64,000 bases of DNA from Gemmatimonas sp. (GTDB lineage Bacteria; Gemmatimonadota; Gemmatimonadetes; Gemmatimonadales; Gemmatimonadaceae): assembly GCA_023910675.1 (NCBI GenBank), contig JAAVWC010000007.1, positions 1 through 64,000 of the forward strand, given 5' to 3'. Each line of letters opens with the position of its first letter. Within the stretch, counting starts at the first letter, position 1. The translations under genes were made by a program, and so were the position numbers. The notes beneath the pieces are model-generated. The model saw only the letters and a program-made list of their open reading frames with translations. It was not told where the DNA came from and ran no database searches. Shown here one piece after another: positions 34,269-43,358 of this stretch.

Positions 34269-35884
34269 TAAGCCCGCACGACGGCGGCGGCCGTCTTGAG
34301 GCCGACCGCCACAAACGTGAGCGTCCCGTTGCAGCAACTCGCCGTCGGCTGCGTCGGCGCCCCCGCCACCCAGAGATTCTCGTGATCGTGTGCACGCCCG
34401 TCGCCGTCGACGACGCTGTCCATCGGGTCCGTGCCCATACGGCAGCCGCCGGTCGGGTGCTCCTGCCCAAGATCGTTGGCGCTGTTCTCCATGCGCAGAA
34501 TCTCTCCGCCGCCGGCCTTGGCCATACGGCGGAACAAGTCGCGCAACGACTCCTCCTGATACTCGCGCAGCACCGCACTCTCCGGCGCGTCCCTGAACGC
34601 CATGCGCGGCATCGGGTCGCCGAAGCGATTGGTGCGCGTGTCATCGAGCCAGAGCTTGCTCTCCTTGTCGGGAAGCACGTCGTAATAGCCACGCACGCGC
34701 GCCGTCGCGCCCTTGGCACGCTGCTGCCAATCCTTCACCATCGCGTCACCAAAGAGCAACGCGTCGTTGTCGTCGCGCAGTCGCGGTTCGCGCCCCACGC
34801 TCGATTCCCAGAGGCGCAGATCGTGCCGCAGGTAGCGCGACTGCCGGCCCACACGCATGAACTGCTTGCTCACGAGCGAATGCTGCACGTTGATGCCCGG
34901 CACCAGCTCCATGGGGAGACGCAGATAGGCGTTCACATTGCGATGCCCCGCCAGATACTTCCCAACAAGACCGCTGCGATTGGCGAGCCCGTTGGGGAAC
35001 GCCGTGCTACGCGACAGAAGCAACAGGTGCGGCGACCAGGTAAAGCCTGCCGCCAACACGAACGTCTTGGCACGAATCTCGACCGGCGTGCCACGCGCGT
35101 CGGTGCGATTTCCTGTCGCGCGCGTAATGCGCCCGGTCTTGGAGTCGGCGTCGAGACGCCGCACGAGCGTCTCCGTGAGCATCGTGATCTTCTTCGCCGC
35201 AAGCAATGCGTCCCACGTGAAGTCGGGGGAGTACTTCGCGCCTGACGGGCAGACCGGAAAGCAGCTGTCACAACGCTGACACTGGGCACGGCCGTCGCGC
35301 GCCACCGAATTCTTCGCCGACGGCGTGCTCCACGTGGCGATGTCCGCCTTGCTGGCCCACTGCTGGAGCTGCGCCAGATTGTAGTTGATGGGGAGCGGCG
35401 GCAACGGATACGGCTTGCCACGCGGATCGAGTGCCGGCGGCCCCTGCTCACCGGCGACGCCCATCCGTTCTTCCGCTTCCTGATAGAACGGGTCGAGCGT
35501 GTCATAGGTGAACGGCCAATCGGTGCCAACGCCATGCAACGACTTGAGCTGAAAATCTTCGGGCGAATAGCGCGGCGAGACACCACCCCAGTGCATTGCC
35601 AACCCGCCTACGTGCATGCTGGGCGAGAAGCCCCAGGTGTTGCCGTACGCGTTCTGGTCGTCGAGATGATCCGACTTCCACGGGCTCTCGCCGTACGCCA
35701 GAAACCGTTCGCGCGCACGCGTGCGATCGCGAAACGCGGTGGTCGGTTTGCCGGCCTCCACGACCAGGATGGACTGCGTAGTGTGCTCTGCGAAATGCGC
35801 GGCCATGAGCGCCGCCGTGATGCCACTCCCCACAATGCAAATGTCCGCCTCGTGCACCGCCGTCTCACCGGTCTGAATGATCAT
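34268..35884 (-). CDS. GMC-family FAD oxidoreductase (gluconate-dehydrogenase-like large subunit)
   Basis: 538 aa from ATG 35884, which overlaps the stop of the small-subunit gene (ATGA); upstream starts would overlap that gene extensively. [21 protein letters not shown] is the N-terminal Rossmann FAD motif. [26 protein letters not shown] is the FAD-contacting GGxxxHWGG region. [27 protein letters not shown] gives a Cys cluster typical of membrane-bound gluconate/sorbosone-type dehydrogenases. [19 protein letters not shown] carries the catalytic His, and [21 protein letters not shown] is the C-terminal FAD motif. It oxidises a sugar or alcohol with electrons passing to the respiratory chain. 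A cytochrome subunit is not present nearby. Confidence 0.88.
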
Positions 35885-36528
35885 GCGGCACCTCCAGCGA
35901 GCGGCAGCGGGCGCTTCACGGCGTCGGCAAGCGTGCGGCACGTCATGGGATTCACCTGCGCTCCCAGTGCGAGGTTCCACGCGTCGGGGCCGCTGCTCCA
36001 ATGCGAGAGCAGCGCCAACGCCACGTGCCTGGCGCTCAATGGCGCGGGCAATCGCTCACTGCGTTCACTGCGCAGTACCGCACTCAACAACTCGCGACGC
36101 CCCTCCAGCGGCAATTGCGCAAACGTGGTACGGGCGGCTTTCTGCGCCAGCAAATCGAGCGCCTGCAACTGCGCTCGCCACGCCGGCGCCGGATCGGCGG
36201 GCAGATAACGCACGTCGGAGTAGCCGTACCCGTGCATCTCCTCCGCCACGGGATCGTAGCCATCGGCCCACGCGATGAATCGATCGGTCGCACCACGTAT
36301 GCCCGCGGCGCCGAGTGACTCCGGAAGCACGGCGGTGGCGACCGCATCGAGCGTGGGGCGATCGAAACCGCGGACGCGCTCGAGACCCGGATCGTCGGCC
36401 GTGTTGACGGACGGTCCTTTCACATCGCAGCCCGTCGCCGTACCTGCCGTCGCGGCCCCTATCGCCAACACGCCAGCCGTCTTGAGAAACGTGCGACGCG
36501 CGGTGGGCGAGGAATCTCCGGTACTCAT
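35881..36528 (-). CDS. Gluconate 2-dehydrogenase subunit 3 family protein (Tat-exported)
   Basis: 215 aa. The N-terminus has a twin-arginine signal (ARRTFLKTAGVLAIGAATAGTATGC), with a Cys suggesting lipidation. The mature part (LDAVATAVLPESLGAAGI, DRFIAWADGYDP, LQALDLLAQKA, FAQLPLEGRRELL) matches the gluconate-2-dehydrogenase subunit 3 family, a helical partner that accompanies GMC subunits and probably carries the folded FAD subunit through Tat. Its start overlaps the end of the decayed amidohydrolase gene and its end overlaps the GMC start, so the three were one operon. Confidence 0.85.
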   Translation of the reverse strand: MSTGDSSPTARRTFLKTAGVLAIGAATAGTATGCDVKGPSVNTADDPGLERVRGFDRPTLDAVATAVLPESLGAAGIRGATDRFIAWADGYDPVAEEMHGYGYSDVRYLPADPAPAWRAQLQALDLLAQKAARTTFAQLPLEGRRELLSAVLRSERSERLPAPLSARHVALALLSHWSSGPDAWNLALGAQVNPMTCRTLADAVKRPLPLAGGAA

Positions 36529-37332
36529 TGGCGAAACGCTCCTGCGGCACGGCGCGCGGCGGTCGCATTCGCACCGTCGTTACGGTACACCGTGCCCATG
36601 CGCATCACGAACGATACGCGCTGGGAGGCTTCGAGGTCCTGCGAGGGATCGCCGTCCGTGGCAAGCAGATCGGCCGCGAAGCCCACCCCAAACGCGACGC
36701 CCACCGCGTCGAAAGTGCCGATGCCTTCGAACCAGCGCGTGTTGTCGAGGTAATGGCGGAACACCAGCCCGCACTGCGGATCGAAGAACGTCCCGTGCTG
36801 TACCATCGCCGTGCGCGTGGCGTTGTCGGCAGCCACGCCGTGCTCGCCCTGCGTGCAGCCGGCGTTGGCGGCACACGGCGCCGCGTCCGCCGAGTGTGCG
36901 TGCACCACCGAGCGCAGCTCCTGTGCCGTGGCCTCACCGCCTGCGGCTTGCAACTGTTCCGTCGTCATGGTCGCGTCACCGCCCTCGCGAATGCTCTTCG
37001 ACGCATCGACCTTGATGACATCGGCGCCCTGTGGTTTGATCCGCCGGCGTGTCACCATCATCGTCGGTGTGCAGGCGATCATGGCCGTTGACATCCCAGC
37101 CAAGGTGCACAGGCGTGTCGATGAGTTGGGGCAACAGCGTGCGCCCGCCGAGATCGATTCCGCCGGCCGGGAGGGGACCGCAGGCGGCACGCAAGACCAG
37201 AGGTCGCACGGCTGATTGGGCGGCCGCCGGAGACGGGGCTACGGAACCCAGCAGCGCGACAACCGCGAGCGCATGGCGGTGCAGCGCGCGCCGCACGCTG
37301 GCGGACCGGGGCGGTTTCAGGAGAGAAGACAT
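36525..37332 (-). pseudogene. Decayed secreted amidohydrolase
   Basis: From ATG 37332, a signal peptide (ALHRHALAVVALLGSVAPSPAAAQ) is followed by IDLGGRTLLPQLIDTPVHLGWDVN and RLHTDDDGDTPA, the start of an imidazolonepropionase-like amidohydrolase (normally GLIDxHTHL, here TPVHL, so the first metal ligand is lost). The frame then breaks near 37030. Another frame continues with GADVIKVDASKSIREGGD, ELRSVVHAHSADA (HAH metal site), VQHGTFFDPQCGLVFRHYLDN and FAADLLATDGDPSQDLEASQRVSFVMRMGTVYRN to the stop at 36525. The remaining length is well short of the usual ~430 aa, so internal deletions accompany the frameshift. It is inactive as a hydrolase. Confidence 0.7.
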
Positions 37333-37479
37333 GCCGCAGAAGTGACCGCACGGGAGCCGCGACGGCAAGGCAGGGACCGGTGCCTGCGCTTGCGAATCGG
37401 TGACCGTCCTGACAGTCTGCAGCAGGGTCGGTTGCGCGCCGGGACCGTCCTCACGACTTGTCACCTCCTCGAGGATTCC

Positions 37480-37911
37480 ATGATTCGCCACGGTTCAGCC
37501 GTCTGGAACGGCACGATCAAAGACGGCAGCGGCACGGTCACGACGCCGAGCGGTGTGCTCAACAGCACGCCCTATTCGTTCAAGCTGCGCTTCGAGGATG
37601 AATCCGGAACCAACGGAACCAATCCGGAAGAGCTCATCGCCGCAGCGCACGCCGGCTGTTTCTCGATGGCGCTGTCGGGCCAGCTCACGCGCGCCGGCTA
37701 TACCGCCGAGTCGCTGGCCACGTCGGCGGCGTTGACGCTGGAGCAGAAGGATGGCGGGTTCGCTATCACGAAGGTGCATCTCACGCTCGATGCCAAGGTG
37801 CCGGGGATTTCGCCAGAGCAGTTCCAGGAGCTGGCCGCAGCGGCGAAGGCCGGGTGCCCGGTATCGAAGGTGCTGAACGCGGAGATCACACTCGCGGCGT
37901 CGCTCGGCTAA
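37480..37911 (+). CDS. osmC: OsmC/Ohr-family peroxiredoxin
   Basis: 143 aa from ATG 37480; GAGG lies nine bases upstream. The sequence IRHGSAVWNGTIKDGSGTVTTPSGVLNSTPYSF and NPEELIAAAHAGCFSMALSGQL match OsmC, whose first catalytic Cys is in AGCFSMAL. The second is in AAKAGCPVSKVLNAEI. The two Cys plus a conserved Glu reduce organic and fatty-acid hydroperoxides using dihydrolipoyl or similar thiols, in the cytoplasm. It is followed by the ArsR gene in the same direction, 115 bp on, and belongs to a thiol-stress neighbourhood with thioredoxin. Confidence 0.92.
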   Translation: MIRHGSAVWNGTIKDGSGTVTTPSGVLNSTPYSFKLRFEDESGTNGTNPEELIAAAHAGCFSMALSGQLTRAGYTAESLATSAALTLEQKDGGFAITKVHLTLDAKVPGISPEQFQELAAAAKAGCPVSKVLNAEITLAASLG

Positions 37912-37967
37912 CGCGGAAGGGGCTATCAAGCGGGCGCGTGACCGGTCACGGTGGCGCGCCCGTTCAA

Positions 37968-38003
37968 TTGTCGTATATATTCATTGTTGTGTATGTCTGT
38001 ATG
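37968..38003 (+). promoter_or_regulatory. AT-rich control region of the ArsR gene with a candidate operator
   Basis: A 40-bp AT-rich patch in high-GC DNA. CATTGTTGTGTATGTCTGTATG (37982-38003) resembles, at roughly 15 of 22 positions by eye, a sequence on the minus strand at the start of the TolC gene (44795-44774). The ArsR start codon is 24 bp downstream. It may be the ArsR binding site. Confidence 0.45.
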
Positions 38004-38026
38004 TCTAACCGAGGCTGAGGCGATCG

Positions 38027-38359
38027 ATGGCAACGAAGCGTATGAGTCCGGAACTGCTGGAGATGGTGGCGGAACGTTTCAAGGCGCTCAGCGACCGGGC
38101 GCGACTGAGCTTGTTGCAAGAGCTGCGCGGCGGTTCGCGTACCGTGAACGAATTGGTCGACGTCACCGGGATGGGTCAGGCCAACGTCTCCCGCCATTTG
38201 TCGCAGCTGTTTGCCAATGGGCTCGTGGCGCGCGAGCGTGATGGGGTCTTCGTGCGCTACCAGCTGGCCGACCAGGATGTCCTGAAGCTCTGCGAATTGG
38301 TCTGCGGACGCCTCGAATCGGAACTCACCGAGCGTCGTAAGGTGCTCGGGCGGCGTTAG
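38027..38359 (+). CDS. ArsR-family transcriptional repressor
   Basis: 110 aa. A single winged-helix domain: LEMVAERFKALSDRARLSLLQELRGGSRTVNELVDVTGMGQANVSRHLSQLFANGLVARERDGVFVRYQLADQDVLKLCELVCGRL. The only cysteines are in the last helix (LCELVC), not the CxC of arsenic or cadmium sensors in alpha3, so a metal site of the SmtB/CadC type is unlikely. A thiol-based (persulfide or redox) switch is possible. Proximity to OsmC, thioredoxin, a DUF2892 protein and an RND pump fits regulators of reactive-sulfur operons (BigR/SqrR-like context), although those sensors use differently placed Cys residues. The likely target is the efflux operon starting at 44776. Confidence 0.85.
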   Translation: MATKRMSPELLEMVAERFKALSDRARLSLLQELRGGSRTVNELVDVTGMGQANVSRHLSQLFANGLVARERDGVFVRYQLADQDVLKLCELVCGRLESELTERRKVLGRR

Positions 38360-38386
38360 CGGCGGCGTTAGCGGCGGCGTTAGACG
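38351..38386 (+). repeat. Three tandem GGCGGCGTTAGC units at a convergent gene junction
   Basis: CGGCGTTAGCGG recurs three times, each carrying an in-frame TAG for the ArsR gene, and the last copy supplies the stop of the convergent thioredoxin gene (TTAG at 38379-38382). It is a short local duplication at the junction of two genes. Confidence 0.8.
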
Positions 38387-38829
38387 CCGGCCACCATGCT
38401 GTCCAGCGCGGCCATGGGGACGGCGCCAACCTGACGCGCGACCTCACGACCACCGGCCATCACGGTCAGTGTGGGAATGCTGCGAATGCCAAAGCGCAAC
38501 GACACCTGTGGGTTCTCATCGGTGTTGACCTTGGCCACCAACACGCGCCCCTTTTGGCGGCGTGCGAAGTCGGCAAAGACCGGGGCCATCATTTTGCACG
38601 GCCCACACCAGTCGGCGTAGAAATCGATCATCACCGGCACGGTGGACTTGCCCACTACGACATCGAAGTTGGCATCCGTGAGGTTCACGGGGGAATCGAC
38701 GGCGATGACCGCCTTGCACGTCCCACAGCGGGCCGGCGCATCGGCGCGGTCCATGTTGATCCGATTCAGCTTTCCGCAGGCCCCGCACGGCATGATCGCG
38801 TGCCGTGCGGGGCTGTTCGTTGTGCTCAT
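38380..38829 (-). CDS. trxC: Thioredoxin 2 (zinc-ribbon thioredoxin)
   Basis: 149 aa from ATG 38829. The N-terminal zinc finger has two CxxC pairs (MPCGACGKLNRINMDR, ARCGTCKAVI), followed by a thioredoxin domain with VMIDFYADWCGPCKMMAPVF (active-site WCGPCK) and the cis-Pro in IRSIPTLTVMAGG. It reduces disulfides in the cytoplasm and is usually induced by oxidative stress. The longer frame upstream to 38901 lacks the expected start context. It lies downstream of the DUF2892 gene on the same strand and is the last gene of the efflux operon. Confidence 0.93.
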   Translation of the reverse strand: MSTTNSPARHAIMPCGACGKLNRINMDRADAPARCGTCKAVIAVDSPVNLTDANFDVVVGKSTVPVMIDFYADWCGPCKMMAPVFADFARRQKGRVLVAKVNTDENPQVSLRFGIRSIPTLTVMAGGREVARQVGAVPMAALDSMVAGV

Positions 38830-38857
38830 ACTCGACTCCACAAAGGTATGCGGAAGC

Positions 38858-39073
38858 TTATCGCGTTGACGCTCCCGATGCACGGCAGCCGAAGAGCCCA
38901 AACCGCCCCAGAAGTTTCTCCAGTGGGCAGAAGTTGGTTAAGCTCGACTGCAGCAGGTTGAAGCCCACGAACGCCGTGACGTAAAAGAAGTTCGGCGACA
39001 CCAGGAAGCCGAGCGCGACCGACAGCAGAATGAACATGCCGGCAAAGCGGCGGATGACGTTGTCGTTGCACAT
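38858..39073 (-). CDS. DUF2892 (YgaP-type) small membrane protein
   Basis: 71 aa, start overlapping the RND stop (TGATG). NVIRRFAGMFILLSVALGFLVSPNFFYVTAFVGFNLLQSSLTNFCPLEKLLGRFG has two membrane helices and the FxGxNLxQSxxTxxCPxE motif of DUF2892. The same domain is the membrane part of YgaP rhodanese, and stand-alone copies recur in sulfide- and persulfide-responsive operons. Between an RND pump and thioredoxin, it supports a role in reactive sulfur handling. Confidence 0.9.
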   Translation of the reverse strand: MCNDNVIRRFAGMFILLSVALGFLVSPNFFYVTAFVGFNLLQSSLTNFCPLEKLLGRFGLFGCRASGASTR

Positions 39074-42000
39074 CAGTCGAGATTCTCCGTATGGAGAGGG
39101 GAGTCAACGAGAGGCGGCGCGTTCTTGCGCAGCTCCCAGTACAGCAGGGGCACCACTACCATGGTGAGCAGCGTGGCTACTACGGCGCCGCTCATGAGCG
39201 CCACCGCGAGCCCCTGGAAGATGGGATCGAGCACCATCACCAGCCCGCCGACGACGACGGCCGCCGCCGTGAGCGCAATGGGGCGAAAGCGCACGGCGCC
39301 GGCTTCGAGCACGGCGTCCACCAGGTTGCGACCGCGCGCTTCTTCCAGCTGAATGAAGTCCACCAGCAGAATGGAGTTGCGCACGATGATGCCGGCCAGC
39401 GCGATCATGCCGATCATGCTGGTGGCGGTAAAGAACGCGCCGCCCATGGCGTGACCCGGCAGAATGCCGATGAGCGTGAGCGGAATGGGAGCCATGATCA
39501 CCAGCGGAATGGTGAAGCTCTGGAACCACCCCACCACCAGCACATAGATGAGCAGCAGCACAATGGCGAAGGCCAGCCCGAGGTCGCGAAACACCTCGAT
39601 GGTCACCTGCCACTCGCCATCCCACTTGATGGCCGTTTCGCTCAGCGACGCCGGCGGCACCGCGTTATAGATGCCGATACTGGCCCCGTTCACCTTCATG
39701 GCCTCGATCTGGCGGTTCATGTCGAGAATGGCGTACACCGGGCTTTCAATCTCACGGGCCACGTCGCCGGTTACGTAAATGGCCGGCCGCAGATCCTTGC
39801 GCACGCGCACCCCCTCCCGCGTGCCCTCTACCACCGCGACAAAGCGACCGAGCGGTTGCGGTCCCCGCATCGTGGCAATAGGCAGCGCCAGCAGCGCGTC
39901 CACCGACGACCGCTGCGACAGCGGCAGCCGTGGCACAATCGCCACCGCTTCCTTGGCCGTAGGTGAGCTGGCAATTCCGGCCGGCGCCCCCGACAACGCG
40001 AGGTACAGCGTCTGCGTGATCTGCTCCACGCTCGCCCCCACCTCGGCGGCCCGCACACGGTCCACGCGGAAGGTGCGCTTCTGCTGCGGTGCTTCTACGG
40101 TCCAGTCCACGTCGACGACGCCGGGCGTCTGCTCAAACACGGTCTTCACCGCCTTGGCCGCCTCGAGACGCGATGCATCGTCGGCCGCGTATACTTCGGC
40201 GACCAGCGTGGAGAGCACCGGCGGGCCCGGCGGAATTTCCGCCACCTTGGCCGACGCGCCGTAGCGACGGGCAATGGAATCGACCGCCGGCCGAACGGCC
40301 ACGGCAATGGCGTGGCTCTGCCGGTCGCGTTCGCCTTTCGCTTTGAGGTTCACCTGCACATCGGCCACGTTGGCGCCGCGGCGCATGAAGTAGTGGCGTA
40401 CGAGTCCGTTGAAGTTGAACGGCGCGGCGGTGCCGGCGTACACCTGCGTACTCACGACTTCCGGGACGGTGCCGAGGTAGGCCGCAATCTCCGACGCCGC
40501 TCGGTTGGATGTTTCCAACGACGTGCCTTCGGGCAGATCGAGCACCACCTGGAACTCACTCTTGTTGTCGAACGGGAGCATCTTGACCTGCACCGCCTTG
40601 AGACCCACGAGGCCCACGCTGCCCAGCAGCAGCACCACGACGACGCCGTAGAACGTGTAGCGCGTGTTCTTGCGCTCAATGAGCGGCGACATGATGCGGT
40701 GGTACAGCTTGTCGGTGCGGGACCCTTCTTCGGGCGGATGCTGGATGGAGCCCGGATGGGCAACTACATGCCCCTTGAGCAGGCGGTACGCCAGGTACGG
40801 CGTGACGATGAACGCCACCGCCAGCGACGCCAGCATGGCCACCGAGGCGCCCACGGGAATGGGGCGCATGTACGGCCCCATCATCCCGCTCACGAACGCC
40901 ATGGGCACGATGGCCGCGATGACGGTGAACGTGGCAAGAATGGTGGGGTTGCCCACTTCGTCGACGGCATCAATGGCGGCGATGTGCGCCGGGCGATTTC
41001 CCATGGCCAGGTGACGGTAGATGTTCTCCACCACGACAATGGCATCGTCCACCAGAATGCCAATGGAAAAGATGAGCGCGAAGAGCGTGATGCGGTTGAG
41101 CGTGTAGCCCAGCGCGTAGTACACGAACAGCGTGAGGGCGAGCGTGACCGGTACAGCCACCAGCACCACCAGCGCCTCGCGCCAGCCCAGGAACAGCCAG
41201 ATGAGCGCCGTCACGCTGAGCGTGGCAATGATGAGGTGCAGAATGAGCTCCTGCGCTTTCTCGCCCGCCGTCTCGCCGTAGTCGCGCGTGACATCGAGCT
41301 GCACACTGGCCGGCAGCAACCGTCCCTTGGCCTGGTTCACGCGCTCCAACACGGCGTGCGTCACGTTGGTGGCGTTGGCGCCTTTGCGCTTGGCCACGGC
41401 AATGGTCACCGCGGCTTCGGCGGCGCCGGTACCGCTGCGGTGCGATACGTAGCTGTTCACGTCACCAAAGTCGTCGCGCACAGTGGCCACCGCCCGCAAG
41501 TACACGGGCGTACCACTGCGGTTGGACACCACCACACTGCCCACCTCGCGGGCGTTGAACAACGGGGCGCCCACCGCGATCTGCACCACACGGTCGCGCA
41601 TGGTGAGCTCGCCGGCGTCGAGGCGCGCGTTGGCCTGCCGCAACGCCATCGCCACTTCACCCGGCGTGACGCCGCTGGCGGCGAGTCGCGCGGCATCAAG
41701 CTCCACACGCACCTGTTTTGGCGCCCCACCGGTGACAAAGGTTTCCGCCACCTCCGGCACGGTGCGAATCTCGTCTTCCAGATGCACCGCAAGCTGACGC
41801 AGCGCGTTGGCATCGCTGCCGGCGCCGTGCAGCGTGAGCGCCAACACGGGGACGTCATCGATGCTGTGCGATTTCACAATGGGCGGCAGCGCGCCAGCGG
41901 GCGCCTGGTCCATGGCACCAGCCAGTTTGGCCTGCACGCGGGTCACACTGCGCTCCTGATCTTCGCCCACCTTGAAGCGCACGGTGACCATGGCGTAGCC

Positions 42001-42285
42001 GTCACCAGACATGGTGTACACATGGTCCACGCCGGGAATCTCGAGCATGCGCTGTTCCACGGGGCGCCCCAGCAGATTCTCCGCCTCGGCCGGTGAGGCG
42101 CCCGGCATGGCCGTGATCACATCGATCATGGGGACCGAGATTTGCGGCTCTTCTTCGCGGGGCGTGGCCATGATCCCCAGCACGCCCACCGCCAGCGATG
42201 CCACCGTGATGAGCGGCGTGAGCTTGCTGTTCAGAAAGGCTTTGGCGATGCGTCCCGAGATCCCCCAGGACTTGATGCTGGTCAT
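39073..42285 (-). CDS. RND efflux transporter permease (HAE-like)
   Basis: 1070 aa with the full RND layout of 12 helices and two large periplasmic loops. The N-terminal part (AFLNSKLTPLITVASLAVGVLGIMATPREEEPQISVPMIDVI) and TM4 (FSIGILVDDAIVVVENIYRHL) match RND pumps. The DD pair is the proton-relay type seen in AcrB-like drug and organic-compound exporters, not the heavy-metal signature of CzcA. The substrate is not known. It overlaps the upstream adaptor gene by ATGA and the DUF2892 gene downstream. All five genes from 44776 to 38380 are tightly spaced on one strand. Confidence 0.93.
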   Translation of the reverse strand: MTSIKSWGISGRIAKAFLNSKLTPLITVASLAVGVLGIMATPREEEPQISVPMIDVITAMPGASPAEAENLLGRPVEQRMLEIPGVDHVYTMSGDGYAMVTVRFKVGEDQERSVTRVQAKLAGAMDQAPAGALPPIVKSHSIDDVPVLALTLHGAGSDANALRQLAVHLEDEIRTVPEVAETFVTGGAPKQVRVELDAARLAASGVTPGEVAMALRQANARLDAGELTMRDRVVQIAVGAPLFNAREVGSVVVSNRSGTPVYLRAVATVRDDFGDVNSYVSHRSGTGAAEAAVTIAVAKRKGANATNVTHAVLERVNQAKGRLLPASVQLDVTRDYGETAGEKAQELILHLIIATLSVTALIWLFLGWREALVVLVAVPVTLALTLFVYYALGYTLNRITLFALIFSIGILVDDAIVVVENIYRHLAMGNRPAHIAAIDAVDEVGNPTILATFTVIAAIVPMAFVSGMMGPYMRPIPVGASVAMLASLAVAFIVTPYLAYRLLKGHVVAHPGSIQHPPEEGSRTDKLYHRIMSPLIERKNTRYTFYGVVVVLLLGSVGLVGLKAVQVKMLPFDNKSEFQVVLDLPEGTSLETSNRAASEIAAYLGTVPEVVSTQVYAGTAAPFNFNGLVRHYFMRRGANVADVQVNLKAKGERDRQSHAIAVAVRPAVDSIARRYGASAKVAEIPPGPPVLSTLVAEVYAADDASRLEAAKAVKTVFEQTPGVVDVDWTVEAPQQKRTFRVDRVRAAEVGASVEQITQTLYLALSGAPAGIASSPTAKEAVAIVPRLPLSQRSSVDALLALPIATMRGPQPLGRFVAVVEGTREGVRVRKDLRPAIYVTGDVAREIESPVYAILDMNRQIEAMKVNGASIGIYNAVPPASLSETAIKWDGEWQVTIEVFRDLGLAFAIVLLLIYVLVVGWFQSFTIPLVIMAPIPLTLIGILPGHAMGGAFFTATSMIGMIALAGIIVRNSILLVDFIQLEEARGRNLVDAVLEAGAVRFRPIALTAAAVVVGGLVMVLDPIFQGLAVALMSGAVVATLLTMVVVPLLYWELRKNAPPLVDSPLHTENLD

Positions 42286-43358
42286 GTGCCCGCCTTCGGC
42301 GACGGCGCCGTCGCCGCGCGGGGAATCACGATCGTTTCACCCGCCTTGAGACCAGCCGAAACTTCGGCGTGCGTCGCGGTCATGGTGCCCAACCGAATCC
42401 AGCGCCGGTCGTCCACGCCGTTGGCGCGCACGATCACGCCCACCAGATCACCGTCGCGCACGAGCGCCGCGAGCGGCACCACAAGGCCGGTGGTCGTTCC
42501 CTGCGGCAGCGAGAGCGTGACCGTGCTGCCGGCGCGTAGCGACCCATCGCGATTGCCGAGAATGGCGTTGACCGTGTACAGGTTGCCCGCCCCTGCTGGC
42601 ACGATGCCCTCCACCCGCGCCTGCAGCACTCGGCCGTCCACGGTGGCGGCAATCGACTGGCCACGCGTGAGGGTGCCAATCGTATTCGCCGGCGCCGTCA
42701 CGGTGAGCCGCAGGCTGGACACATCCTGCACGGTGACCAGCGGTGCACCAGGCGCGGCAAAGGTGCCGGGGTCGGCGTGGCGCATCGTCACGATGCCGGC
42801 GAATGGCGCCCGCACCGCGGCGTAGCTGCGCACCGCCTCCAGCTCCGACGCGCCGGCGCGCGCCGCCTGTAGCCCCGCGTTGGCGCGAGCGAGACCTGTT
42901 TGCGCGGCGTCATACTGCGCCTTGGTAGCGGCACTGTCGTTGTAGAGCGCCGTAAAGCGTGCGGCATGCGCCGCAGCTTCACGCTGCATGGCTTCGGCGT
43001 CGGCAATGGACGCCGCCGCCTGATTGGCTTTGGCGTTCAAGTCCCGCGCATCGATCTGCACGAGTACCTGCCCACTGCGTACGGCATCGCCCTCGTGTAC
43101 GAGCACCGCGGTCACGGTGCCCATGAGCTTCGTGCTCACGATGGCCTGCTGCATGGGCTCCGCCACGCCGTTGGCGTCATACGTGCTGGTCAGCGTGGTG
43201 TCGGCCAGTGTGAGGGTGGTGCCACTCACGGGCGCAGGAGCCGCAGTTGCCGCGGTGTGTTCAGCGGTCTTGTCACCGCAGGCGCCCAGCACCAGCGTGG
43301 ACGCCGCCAGGCCGGTCAGTAGCAGCGCCGACGCGCGGCGCGAAATGCTCGTCGTCAT
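42282..43358 (-). CDS. RND periplasmic adaptor (membrane-fusion lipoprotein)
   Basis: 358 aa. A lipoprotein signal (ALLLTGLAASTLVLGACGDK) is followed by the barrel-sandwich (STKLMGTVTAVLVHEGDAVRSGQVLVQIDARDLNAK), a helical hairpin (ASIADAEAMQREAAAHAARFTALYND), the second half (YAAVRAPFAGIVTMRHADPGTFAAPG), a beta-barrel and a membrane-proximal domain ending near VIPRAATAPSP. It couples the pump to TolC. It overlaps both neighbours by ATGA-type junctions. Confidence 0.92.
   Translation of the reverse strand: MTTSISRRASALLLTGLAASTLVLGACGDKTAEHTAATAAPAPVSGTTLTLADTTLTSTYDANGVAEPMQQAIVSTKLMGTVTAVLVHEGDAVRSGQVLVQIDARDLNAKANQAAASIADAEAMQREAAAHAARFTALYNDSAATKAQYDAAQTGLARANAGLQAARAGASELEAVRSYAAVRAPFAGIVTMRHADPGTFAAPGAPLVTVQDVSSLRLTVTAPANTIGTLTRGQSIAATVDGRVLQARVEGIVPAGAGNLYTVNAILGNRDGSLRAGSTVTLSLPQGTTTGLVVPLAALVRDGDLVGVIVRANGVDDRRWIRLGTMTATHAEVSAGLKAGETIVIPRAATAPSPKAGT

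Noticed and set aside
40312-42096. 594-codon plus-strand ORF opposite the second RND gene
   Set aside because: Same reason: an antisense shadow with His/Arg-rich composition and no domain, while the minus-strand transporter is complete.
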